A stretch of 64,000 bases of DNA from Stenotrophomonas rhizophila (GCF_020857975.1 NZ_JACWUO010000002.1:248001-312000); one strand, 5' to 3'; positions 25,926-34,585 are shown, numbered from the stretch's first letter. Notes: generated by a model not told the origin, from the letters alone. Numbers and translations: made by a program.

Positions 25926-26441
25926 TCACGATGGCATGCCAGCAGCAGTCATCACCGCTTGCTGGGTAAGTTGCAGGCGCAGCGCGTAGGTGCGCTGCAG
26001 TTGTTCGAGCAGATAACGCGAGCGGGGGTTTTCAGCGATGGCCGCACGGATGTGGTCGGCGCTGCTGTCCAGTTCATGCAATGCCGGCTGCCAGTCGCCG
26101 GCCACCTGTGCGGCCGGCAGCGAGGCCATCGCCTGCTGGTATTCCAGCGCCAGCGCATCGGCCTGGCGCTGGACCAGGGTCGGCGGCGGCGACTGCGGCG
26201 CCGGCATCGGCACCACCATCAACAACGCCAACCCCGCCGCCAGGCCCAACCCCACGCGCAACGGCCAGCGCCGTGGCGCACGCGCCGGCGGTACTACCGT
26301 CAATGGCGCACGCGCGGCCGCCGGCAGCTGCGCGGCGATACCCTGCCATACCCGCGCCGGCGGCAACCGCTGCGCCGGCAGGCTGCGCAGGCGTGCCTGC
26401 AGCGCATCGTGGTCGTGGTCGTGGTCGTCAAATTCGTTCAT
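25926..26441 (-). CDS. Anti-sigma-factor-like membrane protein
   Basis: 171 residues. The N-terminal part is cytosolic with a curious Asp/His run (MNEFDDHDHDHDALQARLRS), one membrane helix sits at about 66-86 (LRVGLGLAAGLALLMVVPM), and a helical periplasmic part follows (LALEYQQAMASL, RYLLEQLQRTYALRLQL). Its start overlaps the sigma factor stop (ATGA), the usual sigma/anti-sigma arrangement. No zinc-finger HxxxCxxC anti-sigma motif is present, so the anti-sigma role is inferred from position and topology. Confidence 0.72.
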   Translation of the reverse strand: MNEFDDHDHDHDALQARLRSLPAQRLPPARVWQGIAAQLPAAARAPLTVVPPARAPRRWPLRVGLGLAAGLALLMVVPMPAPQSPPPTLVQRQADALALEYQQAMASLPAAQVAGDWQPALHELDSSADHIRAAIAENPRSRYLLEQLQRTYALRLQLTQQAVMTAAGMPS

Positions 26442-27007
26442 GCGTTTTCTCCCAGACGTGCGCGCAACAAGCCACGCGCACGGTGCAACTGCGCCTTGGA
26501 ACTGCCGACCGCCATCTGCAGCTGGTCGGCGATCTCCTGGTGTTTCCAGCCTTCGATATCGTGCAGCACCAGCACTGCCCGCGCCCGCGGCGGCAAGGTC
26601 TCCAGCGCGCGCTCCAGATCCATCACGGTGCCCGCGCAACGGTCCACCGCCGCCAGCGAAGCCAGGCTGTCCCAGCCTTCCTCGCCGGCATCGCAGGCCT
26701 GCCAGGTGGCGTTGGCGCGCAGTTCCATCAGGGCCGCATTGACGCCCAGCCGGTGCAGCCAGGTGCCCAGGCTGCTGTCGAAACGGAACCCCGGCAACGC
26801 GCGCCAGGCCTGCATGAACGCGTCCTGCAGTGCGTCCTCGGCGCGTGCGGCATGGCCGCCGCACAGCCGCCACAGCACCGCATACATCCGCGGCGAATGG
26901 CGGCGGTAGATCCGTTCGTAGGCGGTCACGTCACCGGCCACCGCCGCACGCACCAGGGCATGGTCGTCGGTCGGATCGGCCTCGGTCGGGGTGCGGCTGG
27001 CGGGCAT
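26438..27007 (-). CDS. ECF-type RNA polymerase sigma factor
   Basis: 189 residues from ATG 27007; an ATG at 27022 is also in frame. Region 2 is ALVRAAVAGDVTAYERIYRR ... RAEDALQDAFMQAWRALPGF (about 17-75), and region 4 is LETLPPRARAVLVLHDIEGW ... HQEIADQLQMAVGSSKAQLHRAR (about 132-180). No region 3, as expected for the ECF group. It should direct transcription of its own operon. The upstream DNA carries a symmetric pair of identical promoter-like motifs. Confidence 0.93.
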   Translation of the reverse strand: MPASRTPTEADPTDDHALVRAAVAGDVTAYERIYRRHSPRMYAVLWRLCGGHAARAEDALQDAFMQAWRALPGFRFDSSLGTWLHRLGVNAALMELRANATWQACDAGEEGWDSLASLAAVDRCAGTVMDLERALETLPPRARAVLVLHDIEGWKHQEIADQLQMAVGSSKAQLHRARGLLRARLGENA

Positions 27008-27027
27008 GGTGGCGTCGAGCATATCCC

Positions 27028-27119
27028 TTGGATGCCGGGTCGACCGAAAAGGTTTAAACCGGCCCGGCATCCGGCACGGCGGCCCGGCTCTAAACCTTTT
27101 CCGTGCAGCGTGCATCCAA
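27028..27119. promoter_or_regulatory. Symmetric divergent promoter/operator region
   Basis: On the plus strand TTGGAT (27028-27033), 17 nt, then GGTTTA; on the minus strand TTGGAT (27114-27119), 17 nt, then GGTTTA. In both, the second box is preceded by GAAAA (GAAAAGGTTTA, 11-bp inverted repeat 27046-27056 / 27091-27101). A further inverted repeat GGATGCCGGG (27030-27039) / CCCGGCATCC (27063-27072) overlaps. The minus-strand copy faces the sigma factor gene and the plus-strand copy faces a 66-codon gene. Confidence 0.6.
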
Positions 27120-27157
27120 TCCCTGTCGCCTCCGTGCAGCTGCCAAGGAAGTCCGCC

Positions 27158-27358
27158 ATGCCCACCCATTGCCTAGCCCTGCTGCTCTCGCTGGCCAATG
27201 CCTGCACCCTGCCCGGCAGCCCGCTGAGCCTGCGCGTGGCGCTGCAGCCGCACCCGGACCTGTGCGTGCAATACCGGCAACACGCACCGCTGTGCGCCTC
27301 GCGGCTGCTGGCCGCACTGCAATCGCAGCCGCTGTTCCAGGCGTTGCCCACACGGTAG
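27158..27358 (+). CDS. Small Cys-containing secreted-looking protein, unknown
   Basis: 66 residues from ATG 27158 with AAGGAA upstream. The start is hydrophobic (MPTHCLALLLSLANACTLPG) like a short signal peptide, and the rest contains spaced Cys (LCVQYRQHAPLCASRLL) and ends LFQALPTR. No family recognised. It is divergent from the sigma factor gene and shares the symmetric control region, so it may be a sigma target. It is short and could be spurious. Confidence 0.5.
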   Translation: MPTHCLALLLSLANACTLPGSPLSLRVALQPHPDLCVQYRQHAPLCASRLLAALQSQPLFQALPTR

Positions 27359-27419
27359 GGCGCCGCGCATTAAGATGGGTGCGATATCGGCACCATCGCT
27401 GCAAGGAACCGCGCTTCCC

Positions 27420-28001
27420 ATGAAAGACCATCTGCCCGCCTGGACCCACGACTGGCTGCACTACGGGGTACCTGCCCTGCAGATCCTGCTGACCCTGCTG
27501 GCCGCCTGGCTGCTGCGGCTGGTCGCACGCCGGCTGATCCGCCGCCTCGGCGAGCACTACACCCTGCCGCCGGAAATGGCGATCGGGGCGCGGCGCGTCT
27601 TCAGCTTCGTGGTGTATTTCACCGTGCTGCTGGTGGTACTCAGCATTTTCGGGGTCAAGGCCTCGGTACTGTGGACCGCCTTCACCGGCTTTGCCGCGGT
27701 CGGCGCGGTGGCGTTCTTCGCCGCGTGGAGCGTGCTGTCCAACATCTTCTGCACGCTGCTGATCCTCACCACCCGCCCGTTCCGCCTGCACGACTACATC
27801 GAGGTGCTGGAGAACGGCGAAAAACCCGGGCTCAAGGGCCGGGTGATCGACATCAACCTGATCTACACCACCCTGCAGGAAACCGACGGCGGCCATGAAG
27901 GCACCGTGCTGCAGATTCCCAACAACATGTTCTTCCAGCGCACGGTGCGGCGCTGGCGCGACCCGTCGCAGGCGCCGGGCGGCATCCAGGGCGACGGCTG
28001 A
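27420..28001 (+). CDS. Small MscS-family mechanosensitive channel protein
   Basis: 193 residues from ATG 27420. Three membrane segments: about 15-36, 58-80 and 86-112. The last is the pore-lining helix, FTGFAAVGAVAFFAAWSVLSN, with the Ala/Gly spacing of MscS TM3. A short beta domain follows (IEVLENGEKPGLKGRVIDINL; VLQIPNNMFFQRTVRR). It lacks the large C-terminal cage domain and is shorter than E. coli MscS, like other compact YnaI/MscS relatives. Inner membrane; release valve in hypoosmotic shock is the expected role. Confidence 0.9.
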   Translation: MKDHLPAWTHDWLHYGVPALQILLTLLAAWLLRLVARRLIRRLGEHYTLPPEMAIGARRVFSFVVYFTVLLVVLSIFGVKASVLWTAFTGFAAVGAVAFFAAWSVLSNIFCTLLILTTRPFRLHDYIEVLENGEKPGLKGRVIDINLIYTTLQETDGGHEGTVLQIPNNMFFQRTVRRWRDPSQAPGGIQGDG

Positions 28002-28021
28002 GGGAGCGTGCCGCGCCGGTT

Positions 28022-28081
28022 GTAGATACCGACCGTGGGTCGGTATGCGTTATTGCGTGCCGACCAACGGTCGGCACCTAC
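28022..28081. repeat. GTAG-type REP inverted pair
   Basis: GTAGATACCGACCGTGGGTC... (28022-28048) and the inverted unit GTGCCGACCAACGGTCGGCA followed by CCTAC (28057-28081). The GTAG of the second unit, read on the minus strand, contains the TAG stop codon of the DksA/TraR-like gene. Confidence 0.88.
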
Positions 28082-28344
28082 CGAAGTTGGCTGTCCTTGC
28101 TGCCGCGCCGGTTGTAACCACCATTTTCATGGTGGACGGCGTCTTCCTCTTCCTGGCAGCGCACGCACAGGCGCACACCGGGGACGGCCTTGCGCCGCGC
28201 CTCGGGAATGGGTGCCTCGCAGTGTTCGCAGTGGGTCAGCCCAGGGCCGTCGCGCAGTTGTGCGCGCGCCCGCTGGATGGCGTCATCGACGGTGGCGTCG
28301 ATCTGATCCTGGACGGCGCCGTCGCCTGCCCAACCTGTCGCCAT
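28078..28344 (-). CDS. DksA/TraR-family C4 zinc-finger protein
   Basis: 88 residues. The zinc finger is HCEHCEAPIPEARRKAVPGV and CVRCQEEEDA (about 38-68), the DksA/TraR signature with four Cys. The N-terminal helix part is short (residues 1-35), as in TraR/YbiI proteins, and lacks the long DksA coiled coil. It may bind the RNA polymerase secondary channel. Start ATG 28344 has GGAGA upstream. The stop codon lies within a REP palindrome. Confidence 0.88.
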   Translation of the reverse strand: MATGWAGDGAVQDQIDATVDDAIQRARAQLRDGPGLTHCEHCEAPIPEARRKAVPGVRLCVRCQEEEDAVHHENGGYNRRGSKDSQLR

Positions 28345-28452
28345 GATGTGTCTCCCATGCCGGTGTCAGGTCTCCAGCATAGACCGGGCCCCGCTGCCCA
28401 GCCGACGTAGGGCTGAACGCGCGCGGCGCCGGGTGAACGCTTCAGGCGCGGC

Positions 28453-29004
28453 TTACCAGACCAGGTCGTCCGGCACCTGGAACTGGGCGTAATACGCATC
28501 GTCCTCGGCGTTGCCGGTACTCGGCTCGCTGCCGGGCTGGCTATTGTCGAGCACGATCGCGCTGGGATCGCGTTCGCGGATCTTGTCGGCGGCCGCACGC
28601 GGGACCAGTTCGAAACCCTCACCCAGCCGCACGATCACCAAGCTGCCCGAGGCCAGCTGTTTGCGCAGCACGTTGTTGACCAGCAGCGTGCGGATCAGCG
28701 TGCCGTCGTTGAAGCGGTACTCGCTCTCGCCTTCCCGCTTGACCTTGTGCGCCTCGATGATCTGGCGGACCTGGGCCTGCAGTTCCTGGGCGTGGGCCCT
28801 GGCCTTGCGTTCGGCTTCCAGCGCGCGATCGCGCTCGGCCTTCTCCGCGCGCAGCCGCTCGGCCTCGCGCTGGCTCTCGCTGGGCGCGACCGGGGCCTTG
28901 CCGTGGCGGGCTTTCACCTGTTCACGGGCGGCCTGGGAGACCTGGGATTTCTTGACCAGCCCGGCCTTGAGCAGCTGCTCCTGCAGGGGATTTGCCTTCG
29001 CCAT
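28453..29004 (-). CDS. DUF2058 family protein (YaiL-like)
   Basis: 183 residues from ATG 29004. The head MAKANPLQEQLLKAGLVKKS (about 1-20) and the segment EYRFNDGTLIRTLLVNN (about 95-111), then LVIVRLGEGFELVPRAAADKI, define DUF2058. A highly charged coiled-coil stretch (about 40-85, EAERLRAEKAERDRALEAE) links the two. Cytosolic, possibly nucleoid- or RNA-associated given its charge; function unknown. Divergent from the YgjP-like gene, 73 bp apart. Confidence 0.88.
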   Translation of the reverse strand: MAKANPLQEQLLKAGLVKKSQVSQAAREQVKARHGKAPVAPSESQREAERLRAEKAERDRALEAERKARAHAQELQAQVRQIIEAHKVKREGESEYRFNDGTLIRTLLVNNVLRKQLASGSLVIVRLGEGFELVPRAAADKIRERDPSAIVLDNSQPGSEPSTGNAEDDAYYAQFQVPDDLVW

Positions 29005-29077
29005 ACGCCTTGCATCTGTTTTCACGGGATTCCGGGGGCCATCATACTGGTCCAGCCGCCCCGCCCCAACCGTGCCC

Positions 29078-29572
29078 ATGTCCGCCCTGAAATACCTCGC
29101 CGGCTACCCCGAAACCCTGCAGCAGCAGGTGCGCGAGCTGATCGCGGGCGGGCGGCTGGGGCCGTGGCTGGAGCGGCGCTACGCCGAGCTGCACACAGTG
29201 CGCAACGACCGCCAGCTCTACGACTACACCCAGGGCCTGAAAGAACGCTACCTGCGCCAGTCCGCGCCGCTGTCCAAGGTGCTCTACGACGGCAAGCTGC
29301 AGGTGCTCAAGCATGCGCTGGGCACCCACACCACGGTGTCGCGAGTGCAGGGCAGCCGGCTCAAGGCCAGCCGCGAAATCCGCATCGCCAGCGTGTTCCG
29401 CGACGCGCCGGCGCCGTTCCTGAAGATGATCGTGGTGCACGAGCTGGCCCACCTGAAGGAATCGGACCACAACAAGGCCTTCTACCAGTTGTGCACGCAC
29501 ATGGAAGCGGACTACCACCAGCTGGAATTCGACCTGCGCCTGTATTTGACCCATCTGGACTGCGGCGGCTGA
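29078..29572 (+). CDS. YgjP-like M48-type metallopeptidase domain protein
   Basis: 164 residues from ATG 29078. The zinc motif is VVHELAHLKESDHNKAFYQL (about 115-134: HELAH, then a second H in SDHNKAF), as in YgjP/DUF45 (WLM-like) proteins. LTHLDCGG forms the end. Activity on peptides is assumed from the motif only. No signal peptide. Monocistronic, followed by a REP unit and the S4 protein gene. Confidence 0.87.
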   Translation: MSALKYLAGYPETLQQQVRELIAGGRLGPWLERRYAELHTVRNDRQLYDYTQGLKERYLRQSAPLSKVLYDGKLQVLKHALGTHTTVSRVQGSRLKASREIRIASVFRDAPAPFLKMIVVHELAHLKESDHNKAFYQLCTHMEADYHQLEFDLRLYLTHLDCGG

Positions 29573-29577
29573 ATGCC

Positions 29578-29596
29578 GTCCGACCACGGGTCGGAC
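29578..29596. repeat. Single REP palindrome
   Basis: GTCCGACCACGGGTCGGAC, a near-perfect palindrome 5 bp after the YgjP-like gene. It is the same core as the REPs at 40219-40287 and 57378-57446 but lacks an obvious GTAG end. Confidence 0.7.
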
Positions 29597-29671
29597 CTGC
29601 CCCCCTTCGCGCAGCGCCGGGCCCCAGCCAGTACACTCCCCGCCCGCTTCCCGTTTTATGCCACCTGCCCG

Positions 29672-30382
29672 ATGACCGACCCGATCCGACTCGACAAACG
29701 CCTGACCAGCCTGATCGGCTGCTCCCGTGGCGACGCCCAGCGTTACATCGAAGGCGGCTGGGTGACCGTCAACGGCCAGGTCGTCGAACAGCCGCAGACC
29801 CTGGTCACCGACGAGGCCATCGTGCTGCGCGACAACGCCGAGGCCACCCGCACCGAAACGGTGAGCATGCTGCTGCACAAGCCGGCCGGCATGGGCGCCG
29901 ACCAACTGTGCGCCCTGGTCACCCCGGACAGCCGCAGCGAACTGGATGCCACCGGCGTGACCCTGCTGCAGCGCCATTTCCACGCCCTGCAACTGGTGAT
30001 GCCACTGGCCGACGAAGACAGCGGCCTGGTCGTGGTCAGCCAGGACGGCCGGGTGATCTCGCACCTGAAGGACCGCGGCGCCACGCTGGAACAGGAATAC
30101 CTGGTCGAGGTCAGCGGCGAACTGGCCCCCTATGGCATGAAGCGCCTCGCCCACGGCCTTAGCTTCCGCAACTGGCCGCTGCCGCCGTGCAAGGTCAGCT
30201 GGCAGAACGAAACCCGCCTGCGCTTTGCGATCAAGCCGGTGCAACCGGGCCAGCTGCGCGACATGTGCCGCCAGGTCGGCCTGGAGGTGGTCAGCGTCCG
30301 CCGCCTGCGCATCGGCCGCGTGGCCATGGGCAAACTGGTTCCCGGCCAGTGGCGCTACCTGGCCCCCGACGAACGCTTCTGA
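29672..30382 (+). CDS. S4-domain pseudouridine-synthase-like protein lacking catalytic Asp
   Basis: 236 residues from ATG 29672. The N-terminal S4 RNA-binding domain (about 3-60) is RLDKRLTSLIGCSRGDAQRY and GGWVTVNGQVV. The rest follows the RsuA/RluF fold (LHKPAGMGADQLCAL; LEQEYLVEVSGEL; RQVGLEVVSVRRLRIG). Where active enzymes read GRLDxxTxGL, this protein reads MPLADEDSGL (about 110-119), so the nucleophilic Asp position is Ala. An Asp two residues later might substitute. Either it is an rRNA-binding protein without activity or a diverged enzyme. Confidence 0.85.
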   Translation: MTDPIRLDKRLTSLIGCSRGDAQRYIEGGWVTVNGQVVEQPQTLVTDEAIVLRDNAEATRTETVSMLLHKPAGMGADQLCALVTPDSRSELDATGVTLLQRHFHALQLVMPLADEDSGLVVVSQDGRVISHLKDRGATLEQEYLVEVSGELAPYGMKRLAHGLSFRNWPLPPCKVSWQNETRLRFAIKPVQPGQLRDMCRQVGLEVVSVRRLRIGRVAMGKLVPGQWRYLAPDERF

Positions 30383-30437
30383 CCGGCCGCGCGCGCCTGC
30401 ACTCGCAGTGCACGCACGCGCCGTTTACGATCCTCCC

Positions 30438-32012
30438 ATGACCGAACGCAAGCCGCTCTGGCGCCGGATGCTGCGCTGGCTGGGAATCTTCCTGGCCGTA
30501 CTGGCGTTGCTGGTGCTCAGCGGCCTGCTGCTGGCCGACCACCTCACCCCCCAGGCACGCGGCCCGCACAGCAGCGTGCTGCCGCCGCAGCCGGCGCAGA
30601 CGGCGATCGACCGCGAACTGGTGCGCCTGCAGGCCGACCATCCCGACCAGTCCGGCGTGGCCTTCCTGTCCGACGGCCTGGACGCCTACGCCGCGCGCGC
30701 GCTGATCACCCGCCATGCCGGGCGCAGCCTGGACCTGCAGTACTACCTCTGGCACGACGACCTGATCGGCCACCTGATGGCGCGCGAACTGCACCAGGCC
30801 GCCGAACGCAGCGTGCGCGTGCGCATCCTGCTCGATGACATGAACGCGCAGGACAAGGACGCGCTGATGATGGCGCTCGACGAGCACCCCAACATCGAGA
30901 TCCGCCTGTACAACCCGTTCCGCAACCGCAACGGGCTGTGGCGGCTGGTGGAGATGGTGCAACGCGTGTTCAGCGTCAACCATCGCATGCACAACAAGTC
31001 GTGGATCGCCGATGGGCGCGTGGCCATCGTCGGTGGCCGCAACATCGGCGAGGAGTATTTCAGCGCGCGCCCGGACGTGAACTTCCGCGACCTGGACCTG
31101 CTGGTCGCCGGCAAGGCGGTGCAGCAGGCCAATGTCATTTTCGACGATTACTGGAACAGCCAGGCCGCTGTGCCGATCTCGGCGCTGGCCTTCCAAACCC
31201 CCGCCCAGCTGCGCCTGCTGGTGCGCCAATCGGCGAACGAAGCCAAGCTCGATGCCGCCCAGCCCTACCTGCGCCGGGTGCAGGCGCAGGCCGCGCGGTC
31301 GTTCTACCGCGATGCGCCCGGCCTGCACTGGAGCGACCGCGTGGAGATCGTGTCCGACCCGGCCATGAAGCACCGCCGCGACGACCAGGCCAACTGGCTG
31401 GTGACCCGCCTGGTCGGCGAACTCGCCTCCACCCGCTACAAGGCGCTGCTGATTTCCCCGTACTTCGTGCCCGGCCAGGAGGGCAGCGAGGGCATGGCCG
31501 CGATGGTCCAGCGCGGCGCCACGGTCGGGGTGGTGACCAACTCGCTGGCAGCCAACGATGTGGCCGCCGTACACAGTGGCTATATGCGCTACCGCGAACC
31601 GCTGCTGCGCAGCGGCGTGCACCTGTACGAACTGAAGGCGCGCGGGCACGGCGACAGCGGCGGCCTGTTCGGCAGCAGCGGGGCCAGCCTGCATACCAAG
31701 GCCTTCGTGCTCGACGACGCGCGCGGCTTCGTCGGCTCGTTCAACCTGGACCCGCGCTCGGCCTACCTGAACACCGAAATGGGCGTGCTGTTCGACGATC
31801 CGGTACTGGCCGCACGGCTGCGTGGGGAATACCTGCGCCTGGCCAGCCCGCAGGTGAGCTACTGGGTGGCCCTGGACGGCCAGGGCCGGTTGCGCTGGCT
31901 GGACCGCGACAGCCGCCCGCTGGGCTGGCTGACCCACGAACCGGACAGCGCGCTGTGGCAGCGCGCCAGCGCGCGGGTGATCAGCTGGCTGCCGCTGGAA
32001 TCCCAGCTGTAA
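30438..32012 (+). CDS. Phospholipase D-family cardiolipin synthase-like protein
   Basis: 524 residues from ATG 30438. An N-terminal membrane helix (about 11-33) anchors it. Two HKD motifs: HNKSWIADGRVAIVGGRN (about 183-200) and LHTKAFVLDDARGFVGSFNL (about 417-436). Size and order match ClsC-type cardiolipin synthases, which join phosphatidylglycerol or phosphatidylethanolamine head groups. DLQYYLWHDDLIG is also typical. No clsC-associated ymdB is nearby. Confidence 0.9.
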   Translation: MTERKPLWRRMLRWLGIFLAVLALLVLSGLLLADHLTPQARGPHSSVLPPQPAQTAIDRELVRLQADHPDQSGVAFLSDGLDAYAARALITRHAGRSLDLQYYLWHDDLIGHLMARELHQAAERSVRVRILLDDMNAQDKDALMMALDEHPNIEIRLYNPFRNRNGLWRLVEMVQRVFSVNHRMHNKSWIADGRVAIVGGRNIGEEYFSARPDVNFRDLDLLVAGKAVQQANVIFDDYWNSQAAVPISALAFQTPAQLRLLVRQSANEAKLDAAQPYLRRVQAQAARSFYRDAPGLHWSDRVEIVSDPAMKHRRDDQANWLVTRLVGELASTRYKALLISPYFVPGQEGSEGMAAMVQRGATVGVVTNSLAANDVAAVHSGYMRYREPLLRSGVHLYELKARGHGDSGGLFGSSGASLHTKAFVLDDARGFVGSFNLDPRSAYLNTEMGVLFDDPVLAARLRGEYLRLASPQVSYWVALDGQGRLRWLDRDSRPLGWLTHEPDSALWQRASARVISWLPLESQL

Positions 32013-32045
32013 CCCACACCTCGGCCGCCGGCGCCCTGCACCTGG

Positions 32046-33140
32046 TCAGCTCGCCACCGGCTCGTCGGCTTCCAGGGTTTCCACCCCGCGCCCATGCAGG
32101 CGGCGCCAGATCCACTGCAGCGCGTGCGGCGGCGTGCCGTCGAGCTGTTCCAGCAGCGCCAACGCCTGTGCCTGGCCGATCCGCCCGTGCCGGCACAACA
32201 GGCTGGCTGCCGCCGCGGCGCGGGCAAAGCGCAGGCTGGCCGGCAGACCGGCCCGGGCCTGGTCGCCATCGCGCAGCAAGGCCTCGTGCACCGCCGCCGG
32301 CAACTCCCAGGCGGCAGCGATGCGGCTGGCCACCGGCAGCGTCCAGGCTTCCAGCAAGGCCGCCGCCAGTGCCGGCGATGGCGCGGCCTGCCCGGGCCGG
32401 CTGGCGGCGTCGAGCAGGTGGCGCATCACCAGGGTCGCGCCCAGCCCCTGGGTCAGCCCCAGCCACTGCGCGGCAAATCCGTCCTCATGGGTCACCAGCC
32501 GCGCATGGTCGGCCGCCGCGCGCGAGGCCAGCAGCGCGTGTTCCCAGATCACCGTGCCGAACTGCGGAAACGCCAGGCAGTGCAGCTGCATCACCGGCTG
32601 CACCAGGACCGCGCTGATGATCTGGCGGATGCCATCGGTACCAACCAGGGTCACCGCCCGCTGCAGGCTGTCCACCGGCCGCGCCTGCAGGCGGTAGACG
32701 GGGCTGTTGGCGATGCGCAGCAGGTTGCCGGTCAGCACCGCGTCCTGGCCGATGATGGCGGCCATCGCGCGCGCCGAGGCATCGCTGTCGTTGACGGTCT
32801 GGATCAGCTGCGGCAGCAGCTGCGGGCGCCGCGGCAGGTGCCGGGCCGACCAGTCCTGCTGTTCCAGGCTGGCCACCACGGCCTCGCCCAACGCGCTGTC
32901 CTGCGCGGCAGCGGCCGGCGTGCCCGTCGTGGTCAGGGCCAGCGCATGCAGCCCGGCCTGCAGCCGTTGCGCCGGATCGGCCTGGCGCGCACCGACCGGG
33001 GCCGGCACCGATGCCGGGGCGGCCGCGCGGTCGGCCCGCGATGCCGTCCCGGCGTCGGGGGCGACCTCATCGCGCGCACGCCACAACAGCGCCGCCAGCA
33101 GCGCCGCCACCAGCACCAGGCCGAGCACGAGCACGATCAT
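32046..33140 (-). CDS. Membrane-anchored HDOD domain protein
   Basis: 364 residues: one N-terminal membrane helix (1-20), an Ala/Pro-rich linker, then an HDOD domain from about residue 85 (LPRRPQLLPQLIQTVNDSDA; ILRIANSPVYRLQARPVDSL-like block; AVTLVGTDGIRQIISAVLVQ). HDOD proteins are HD-fold relatives without the full catalytic set and act in signalling, often with c-di-GMP or type IV pilus systems. Convergent with the cardiolipin synthase gene (33 bp). Confidence 0.87.
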   Translation of the reverse strand: MIVLVLGLVLVAALLAALLWRARDEVAPDAGTASRADRAAAPASVPAPVGARQADPAQRLQAGLHALALTTTGTPAAAAQDSALGEAVVASLEQQDWSARHLPRRPQLLPQLIQTVNDSDASARAMAAIIGQDAVLTGNLLRIANSPVYRLQARPVDSLQRAVTLVGTDGIRQIISAVLVQPVMQLHCLAFPQFGTVIWEHALLASRAAADHARLVTHEDGFAAQWLGLTQGLGATLVMRHLLDAASRPGQAAPSPALAAALLEAWTLPVASRIAAAWELPAAVHEALLRDGDQARAGLPASLRFARAAAAASLLCRHGRIGQAQALALLEQLDGTPPHALQWIWRRLHGRGVETLEADEPVAS

Positions 33141-33464
33141 CGCCGCCCGTCCGGCACCGGGTACCGCCTCTGTATTGCTGCCACTGCGCCCACGTTGCCC
33201 ATCCTGACCTTGCCGGTACCGCGCACCGTTGCCACGGCATCGGCGCCATCTTCAGCAACTTTAATGAAACCGGCCCGGACGCCGCCCCCGCCGCGGGCGC
33301 GAGCGGCCGTGACCGGCACTGACACCGTCCTCCGGCCGAATGCACTAGAATGGCGCCGCGCGACCGTCCCGGAACCCAGACGACGTCGCTTTTTTTGTTT
33401 TACACCCAACCTTTTGCTGGTTCGTTCGCCGCAGTTCGCCACCGTTCGCACCATCGGAGTCACC
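33141..33464. promoter_or_regulatory. Control region upstream of leucine dehydrogenase
   Basis: 324 bp between divergent genes. A TAGAAT box at 33346-33351 resembles a -10 element, without a clear -35 at 17 nt. A T-rich stretch (CGCTTTTTTTGTTTTACACC, 33390-33409) and three near-repeats of GTTCGC(C/A) (33421-33450) precede the gene. No gene is seen. Confidence 0.4.
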
Positions 33465-34562
33465 ATGTTATTTGAAACCCTCGAAACCACCGGTCACGAA
33501 CAAGTGGTGTTCTGCCACAGCCGCGACGCCGGTCTGAGGGCGATCATCGCCATCCACAACACCACCCTGGGCCCGGCCCTGGGCGGGGTCCGCATGCGTC
33601 CGTATGCCAGCACCGAAGAGGCCCTGGCCGATGCGCTGCGGCTGAGCCGGACCATGACCTACAAGAACGCCCTGGCCGGGCTGAACGTGGGTGGCGGCAA
33701 GGCGGTGATCATCGGCGACCCCAAGCAGGACAAGTCCGAGGTGCTGTTCCGCGCCTTCGGCCGCTACGTCGACTCGCTGGGCGGCCGCTACATCACCGCC
33801 GAAGACGTCGGCACCGACGTCAACGACATGGAGAACATCTACCTGGAAAGCGAGTACGTCACCGGCGTGCACCAGGTCCATGGCGGCTCCGGCGACCCGG
33901 CCCCGTTCACCGCCTACGGTGCGCTGCAGGCGCTGATGGCCACCATGCAGCACAAGCTGGGCCACGAGGAAGTGGGCAAGACCAGCATCGCCGTACAGGG
34001 CCTGGGCCACATCGGCATGGAACTGGTCAAGCTGCTGCGCGACCGCGGCGCCAAGCTGCTGGTCAGCGACCTGGACAGCGCCCTGGTCGAACGCGCGGTC
34101 ACCGAATACGGCGCCGAAGCGGTCAAGCCGGACGACATCTACGACGTCAACGCCGACATCTTCGCGCCATGCGCGCTGGAAGGGGCGATCAACCCGCAGA
34201 CCCTGCCGCGCCTGAAGTGCAAGATCATCTGCGGCACCGCCAACAACCAGCTGTCCAGCCTGGAAGTGGGCGATGAACTGCATGCGCGCGGCATCCTGTA
34301 CGCGCCCGATTACGCGGTCAACGCCGGCGGCGTGATGAATGTGTCGCTGGAGATCGACGGCTACAACCGTGAGCGCGCCATGCGCCTGATCCGCAGCATC
34401 TACCACAACCTCGGCAGGATCTTCGCGCTGTCCCAGCGCGACAACATCGCCCCGCAGCGCGCGGCCGACCAGATCGCCGAAACGCGCATCCAGTCGATCG
34501 GCAAGCTGAAGATGCCGCTGGGCCGGGCCACGCCACGGCTGGGCACGCTGCGCGGTAACTGA
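33465..34562 (+). CDS. ldh: Leucine dehydrogenase (branched-chain amino acid dehydrogenase)
   Basis: 365 residues, the normal length. The catalytic domain has NTTLGPALGGVRMRPYAS and NALAGLNVGGGKAVIIGDP, with the active-site Lys in GGGKAVI. The NAD-binding domain has VQGLGHIGMELVKLL (about 180-194). PCALEGAINPQTLPRLKCKI and YAPDYAVNAGGVMNV are family blocks. It deaminates Leu/Ile/Val to keto acids, which in xanthomonads feed branched-chain fatty acids. ATG 33465 has GGAG 7 nt upstream. Confidence 0.95.
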   Translation: MLFETLETTGHEQVVFCHSRDAGLRAIIAIHNTTLGPALGGVRMRPYASTEEALADALRLSRTMTYKNALAGLNVGGGKAVIIGDPKQDKSEVLFRAFGRYVDSLGGRYITAEDVGTDVNDMENIYLESEYVTGVHQVHGGSGDPAPFTAYGALQALMATMQHKLGHEEVGKTSIAVQGLGHIGMELVKLLRDRGAKLLVSDLDSALVERAVTEYGAEAVKPDDIYDVNADIFAPCALEGAINPQTLPRLKCKIICGTANNQLSSLEVGDELHARGILYAPDYAVNAGGVMNVSLEIDGYNRERAMRLIRSIYHNLGRIFALSQRDNIAPQRAADQIAETRIQSIGKLKMPLGRATPRLGTLRGN

Positions 34563-34585
34563 CCGCCACCGGCAGAAGGCAGAAA

